Shown one piece after another: positions 59,291-64,000 of a stretch of 64,000 nt of DNA. Location: assembly GCA_946902875.1 (NCBI GenBank), contig OX336349.1, positions 17,755,891 to 17,819,890 of the forward strand, given 5' to 3'. Position 1 is the first letter of the stretch. Each line of letters starts with the position of its first letter. This DNA is from Nematopogon swammerdamellus. Taxonomy: Eukaryota; Arthropoda; Insecta; Lepidoptera; Adelidae. A program made the position numbers and the translations under genes. Below the pieces are notes generated by a model. It made no database searches and was not told where the DNA came from. It saw nothing but the letters and a program-made list of their open reading frames with translations.

Positions 59291-59452
59291 TGTTTGGCAT
59301 AACAAATCCGCATAACAATTATTTAACACTTTTAAGTTCGAGTTCGTTTTTTGAAGTCGGTGCAATGTTTTTTAAAATAGTTTTTTTATTAAGTACCAGC
59401 ACCATACAGTACTTGCATTCTTGCATCATACTTAAATTTCTGAAATTAGTAT

Positions 59453-59468
59453 CCCCCCCCCCCCCCCC
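59453..59468 (+). repeat. Poly-C run
   Basis: Sixteen or so C in a row followed by TTCCTG. Length is uncertain. Confidence 0.9.
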
Positions 59469-59599
59469 TTCCTGTTCGCTCAATCTATCAACTTTGATAC
59501 TTTCATCACCGGCAACAGCATGCATCTGGACAAAACAATCTCATCCACGACCGCAGACAGATGTGAAGTGGTCCGCTGGCTGCGATCCAGAACATTTGC

Positions 59600-59996
59600 G
59601 CGCTGATATTTGATTTCCTACTCACGGCGCGCCGCGTGGCCATTGCGTACACCGCGTACAGAAACGCGTTGCACTCGCTATGACAACAACGCTGAGGGGC
59701 CGCGAGCTAACGCTATTTAGAGACCGCTAGAAATATTGGACTGCCAACACATTGATGAAAATATTTACACTGAAAACACAGTTTTAATGTTTAGATAATG
59801 TGTGTGTTGCTATGAAACTGTGATAGATATTCGTATTATACATTTCTCTTATTTAGCTTAATGAAAAATTTGGTAATAAAAAGATAAATAGATGTTATGT
59901 TATGCTTTAAACTATGAAAATGTGAACATGTATAAAATTTACTTCATACCTGACGAGTTTTAAAAAAGTTAATAAATAAATACATTTTGTCTAAAT
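59600..59996. other. Intergenic/intronic, nothing recognised
   Basis: GC-rich 59620-59720 ('CACGGCGCGCCGCGTGGCC'), then AT-rich. No gene. Confidence 0.4.
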
Positions 59997-60295
59997 TGAT
60001 GAAAAACAAATAAAATGTAACACTTTATTTTTTTAATGGTGATGAAAAACCAATCAAATGTGATGCTTTGTTTTTAAAATGATGATGAAACACCAATCAT
60101 ATGTAAGACTTTGTTTTTTTAATGATGATGAAAAATCAATCAAATTTGACACTTTGTTTTTAATGATGAAAAAGAAATAAAATTTGATGCTTTGTTTTTT
60201 AATGATGATGAAAAACCAATCAAATGTAACATTTTGTTTTTATAATGATGATGAAAGGCCAATATAATGTGACGCTTTGTTTTTTTAATGACATG
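59997..60295 (+). repeat. Minisatellite, ~46-50-bp unit, about 6-7 copies
   Basis: Units of 'AATGATGATGAAAAACCAAT', 'CAAATGTGATGCTTTGTTTT' with length variation. Confidence 0.85.
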
Positions 60296-61020
60296 TTTAT
60301 GAAACCAGCTGTGCCCGCGTGTCCGATCATATCAAAGTTTTCCTTAACCTTTGTTAATCTAATTTGGACCCTTTCTTAAAGCATAAAACCTCGAATATCT
60401 CCAAAAACACGATTACTAGGAAAACATTCTACTGAGCTTCAGTAACGTTCTTTGAGATTAATAAAGATTCTATAAACCGATGTTTATACTTCGTCGCATT
60501 CAAAGGTAAATTGATTGATTAATTTGCCAGTGTAATAATAACTTTTTGATTGATTCGTCTAGACTAGATTGTGATTTTGATGTAGATTCTAGTTAGTGGG
60601 TCGCCATTAGGATATTCGACAGGTGAGATATCTGTTATGACTAAACACAATGGAATCGTTTTGGCGCAGATTTCGTAATAATGTCTGTATCGTAAATATG
60701 TTAGTTTAGATCACGAAATATTTAAATTAATTGATATATGATAAAGGATCTATATTAAGCTGCGGCTGGTCGGCGCGGTCTTGGCTTGGACGCTTAATCT
60801 CAAAGTCCAAGGTTCGAATCTATTCGAACGTTGCATGTTACATTGCATCAATGCGTACGAAAAATTCTTGCATTGTCATATTGTGTACGCTGCATAATAA
60901 GACAAACTCGAAACATTTGGCTTCCGGTTGGTATACACTGCATATAACTGCAACAATCGGGGTAACCAGAATTGTGCCGCAAAAACTCTGGTAAATTTCT
61001 TCTTTCTGAATTGTTTATTT
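60296..61020. other. Unassigned interval
   Basis: 'CCAGCTGTGCCCGCGTGTCC' (60306-60325) is an RTE-type 3' end. 'CTTGGACGCTTAATCTCAAAGTCCAAGGTTCGAATC' near 60783 resembles a tRNA B-box region of a SINE but no cloverleaf could be drawn. Confidence 0.35.
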
Positions 61021-61402
61021 TTTTTGTGGAAACTGACACGGTTGGCTACATCACCTGCAACATCCGTGATGCCAGCCCATAACACCGGGCGAACTAGGTG
61101 CCATGTCAGTGCTTCCCTTAATTTCATGGAGGCTGCACTGAACTGGACGGAAAACATGAACTATTTACATAGCCGTTTCGACCGACGTTTCATTCAGTGC
61201 GCTGATACCAACCCGGGCGGGACAAACCCTACCATCTAGTAAGGTAAGACGGGAAGGGACCTACAGTTTTACGTGGAATCTGAAGCACGGTCAGCCAGTC
61301 AGCCTCCAAAATTCGAGCTGACACCCATCCAAGTACTGACCGCGCCCAGGTGTGCTTAATAACGGTCGACCGACCGCACCACTGAGCTACCGAGACTAAC
61401 AA
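61021..61402 (+). repeat. Family B repeat with 5S-like/tRNA-like end
   Basis: 'GGAAACTGACACGGTTGGCT' through 'GGTAAGACGGGAAGGGACCT'. On the minus strand it begins CTCGGTAGCTCAGTGGTGCG and has the 5S-like TACTTGGATGGGTG block at 61318-61360. Confidence 0.78.
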
Positions 61403-61499
61403 TAGTTGTTGATTGTTTATTGAACATTCTCCAGGCAGTAAGACTGCACTCGAACTTGTCATAATTTATTCTATCCATTTCGTTTATACCTACAAGCCG

Positions 61500-61735
61500 G
61501 CATGAAACTTTGCTAAGTATTTTACCTTTAATAAAATCCAACGTCTGCTTTCTGTCTGTCTGTCTGTCCGCTTATAACTCGAGAACCACTGAACCGATTT
61601 TAATAAAAAAAAATTCTACGGATAGCTTGATTCTTCCCATCAACTATAGGCTACTTATTATCACGCTAAATGGCTTATGAGGTTAGCAGAGAAGTCAAAT
61701 ATGACAGCAGGCGGAACCGCAGGCACAGCTAGTCG
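61500..61735 (+). repeat. RTE/SINE-like 3' end
   Basis: 'TCTGTCTGTCTGTCCGCTTA', 'TAACTCGAGAACCACTGAAC', 'CGGAACCGCAGGCACAGCTA'. The CTCGAGAACCACTG text is the same as in the 100-bp satellite at 28596-31003. Confidence 0.65.
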
Positions 61736-61794
61736 TAAATATTAATAAAAATATTTTAGTGACTATCCACATAATAACATCGCTTATTTTTTTT

Positions 61795-62045
61795 TTTTTA
61801 TTGAACCTGACACGGTTGGCTACATCACCTACAACATCCGTGATGTCAGCCCATAACACGGGGTGAACTAGGTGCCATGTCAGTGCTTCCCTTCATTTCA
61901 TGTCGGCTACAATGAACTGGACGGAAAACACGAACTATTTACATAGCCGTTTCGACCGACGTTTCGTTCAGTGCGGTGGTACCAACCCGGCCGGGATAAA
62001 CCCTACCACCTAGTAAGGTAAGAAGGGAAGGGACCTACAGTTTAA
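61795..62045 (+). repeat. Family B repeat, tail missing
   Basis: 'GAACCTGACACGGTTGGCTA' to 'GGTAAGAAGGGAAGGGACCT' and 'ACAGTTTAA'. Confidence 0.8.
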
Positions 62046-63189
62046 TTATATTTTATTTAATCTTGATGTTTACACACATCGCTTGTGACCACTGGCGGCC
62101 GGTTCTAAAGTGCGCCCGTGCGCCGCACTACCATACCACGAGAAGTCTTCACATCACTCAAAATAAATAATATCTTACAATACAACATCCTACATTAAAA
62201 CCATACAGATCGTACTTCAAATAAATACGAATGTGAATTCGATCTTATTTTATAGAGATCACAAGGCACGTTTTTGCGAGTAAACCCGCGCCCCGTGCAG
62301 AATCGAAAACCGCACGCGGGTCTCCCATCTGAATGTATGGGGATCGGCAAAACACAGCTGGCGCGTGAGACAAAAGATACTTCATAGAAACAGTTTGGGC
62401 CGAAATGGAGTTCTGAGTGCGCCGCACGAGCGACAAACAAGGACGCTATATCGTGAATAGCCGCGCGTGCAACACGGCGCGAGCAATTCCTTTTGCACGA
62501 GTCCGTCTACCTAGAGTCGGCGCGCTGTCATGTGATGTCACATACCCGTTAGCGCGCGAATATTTAAAATGGGATATGGTTAGGTTTTGTGCTTTCTGTC
62601 ACGTGATACTGTGAATTAAGTGGTGCCGATATTTGCCTAAGAGTTGGTTAAAGCTGCAGTAGTGTTGTGGTCTATGGGTGTGTTCATAAAGGTACTATAA
62701 ATGAGTTCAAAAACTTGTTTGGATTTATTTTCTTGTTTTTTGCAACTCATTGAGTGTCTTGAGAATATTCATACTAGGTAAGTACATAATACAACGCAGG
62801 CGTTTAAAAAATTCAGAAGTCGCGATCTTAAAATAACATTGGGAATGTGTTGGGAAATTTGGTATATAAGGAGGTAGGTACTTAGCGCACTACCGGTCAC
62901 TGAAGTCACTAGCCGCCACTGCTTGTGACCTTATGAAATTGGGCCCGTCTCGTCGTGTTGTATTTTTATCCGATTGCGTGAAGCTTAAATGAGGGGTTAG
63001 GTTTTTTATTCGCGTCGGTTTTGGCAACCGTTGCCCGGCCGTTGATTTTTATTACTCTTTTCTCACGATACAGAAATAATTTTTACGAAGATCAGTGGGT
63101 GGAGCGATTCACGGTCGAGGTTCGTGGGCGGTGTCAAAAGTGTCAACTTGACTTTTGAGATATTTTAGGGGTGCGGCTAAGGAAGCCTA
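62046..63189. other. Unassigned, with a GC-rich block
   Basis: 62270-62560 is GC-rich and has CpG-rich text ('CCGCGCGTGCAACACGGCGC'), possibly a promoter or an unknown repeat. Small frames in it are not recognised. Confidence 0.35.
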
Positions 63190-63350
63190 AGCCTAACTCG
63201 TGCGTCTGTCTATTCTACCTTTAAAGGGATGTATCTGTTGAAACGTAATAGGTAGTCGGTTTACATTTTCACAGAATATGTGTTATTATGGCAGATATCC
63301 TAAGAAATAATAAAAAAAAATAATAAAAAAAATTAAGGGTTCTCCCCTCA
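63190..63350 (-). repeat. Interspersed repeat family E fragment
   Basis: 'AACGTAATAGGTAGTCGGTT' and 'CAGAATATGTGTTATTATGG'. Confidence 0.6.
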
Positions 63351-63539
63351 CAATTGACGATGGCACTATACACCAGATATAGGCAGCGGCGATTCCTTTA
63401 AGTTGGCTAGGTTGGCGCCGCCAAACCAAATAAAATGAATGCCAGCATTAATATCGAAGTAAGTATAAATCAAAAACAAATGTGAAAAAATATCGGGTTT
63501 ATATTATTTTTATTAAATAGCCCACGATGAATAAGCTAA

Positions 63540-64000
63540 AACGTCAATCCCGTTACATAATTTGAAATTTCGCGCGCGTCACACCCGGGCGACGAATGAC
63601 GACACATCAAGGCATTCATTGGCCGGTTGGCTACATTTGAAGCGCCATCGTATTCCATACAAGCGGCCGAGGTCCCCCGTCCGCGCGAACCCGCTGATAA
63701 GCTTTTCGAGTTTGCGCAGCGGGGAGCGCATTTAGCGACTAGCGAGCTAGGCTAGGTGAGTTGTGTGTGCGTGTGTGTGCGCGCTGCTGTAGCAGCGTAT
63801 GCGTGACTGACGTTTGTAAACAAAAATAGACCTGTATGGATATGGATGAATCTTGCGCGGTGTTTTTTTAAATTGATTATTTATTGGTAATAATGGCAAA
63901 CTCCAGTGCGAAATCTACAATAGAAGATCTTTTCGAAAAATCCTTCTCAACGAAGGCATTTTCTGAAAAAACCTTTTAATTGTTCAAAACGGTCGCCCTT
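63540..64000 (+). other. GC-rich leader and possible start of a transposon ORF at the right edge
   Basis: A GC-rich leader (63560-63800) precedes ATG 63895, MANSSAKSTIEDLFEKSFST then KAFSEKTF and a stop at 63979. A one-base shift continues NCSKRSP. The S-x-EEK/F-SEK pattern resembles the start of insect hAT/zinc-finger-MYM-like transposon proteins, but the window ends here. Confidence 0.2.

Overview
The window looks like nuclear DNA of a moth or butterfly (Lepidoptera). The evidence is AT-rich intronic sequence with small GC-rich exons, many Jockey-clade and RTE-like retroelement pieces, hAT, P-like and Tc1/mariner elements, and the 'GCGAGTCGGACTCGCGCACC' type interspersed repeat seen throughout moth genomes. 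There is no bacterial operon structure, and most open reading frames are repeat or antisense shadows.

One host gene can be supported. Twelve short exons on the + strand between 24246 and 57625 splice in phase into 617 uninterrupted codons of acidic, coiled-coil-rich protein. A centrosome-scaffold motif (QFVEEQTSEREAERDEF) points to the pericentrin/AKAP450 family, called Plp in flies. Both the 5' and 3' ends of the gene lie outside the visible exons. About 31 kb of the roughly 33 kb it spans is intron filled with transposons.

Layout. 1-5501: nested retroelement and hAT debris, including a Jockey element missing its RT core, a Mutator-domain-like exon, and a hAT element with an intact 8-bp target duplication that holds a Jockey tail. 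5502-7562: a 109-bp satellite with an ~870-bp higher-order repeat; the hAT sits inside a monomer of the same satellite. 7563-9360: a small hAT-like element and unassigned DNA. 9361-15683: a near-complete BEL/Pao LTR retrotransposon (minus strand) with one 1977-residue ORF and 121-bp LTRs that differ at one position. 15684-24245: MITEs, microsatellites, a P-like element with a degenerate THAP exon, and nested palindromic and hAT elements.

24246-57625: the Plp-like gene. Its introns hold four fragments of one retroelement family, a ~2.4 kb array of 100-bp repeats ending in an inverted segment, and a 462-bp palindrome with a tRNA-like sequence in each arm. They also hold SINE-like repeats that join one core to three different tails, long G and C runs, a 21-bp minisatellite and an apparently intact DD41D Tc1/mariner element with 504-bp terminal inverted repeats. 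Further MITEs, P-like elements and a HindIII-site minisatellite follow. 57626-64000: more retroelement and SINE copies, and at the right edge a possible start of another transposon ORF.

No CRISPR, operon or obviously new enzymatic system is present. The most unusual items are the modular SINE family with 5S-like and tRNA-like tails, the tRNA-bearing palindrome, the two satellites, and the P-like THAP-bearing element family. Boundaries were read by eye; those with target duplications or splice phase are the most reliable.
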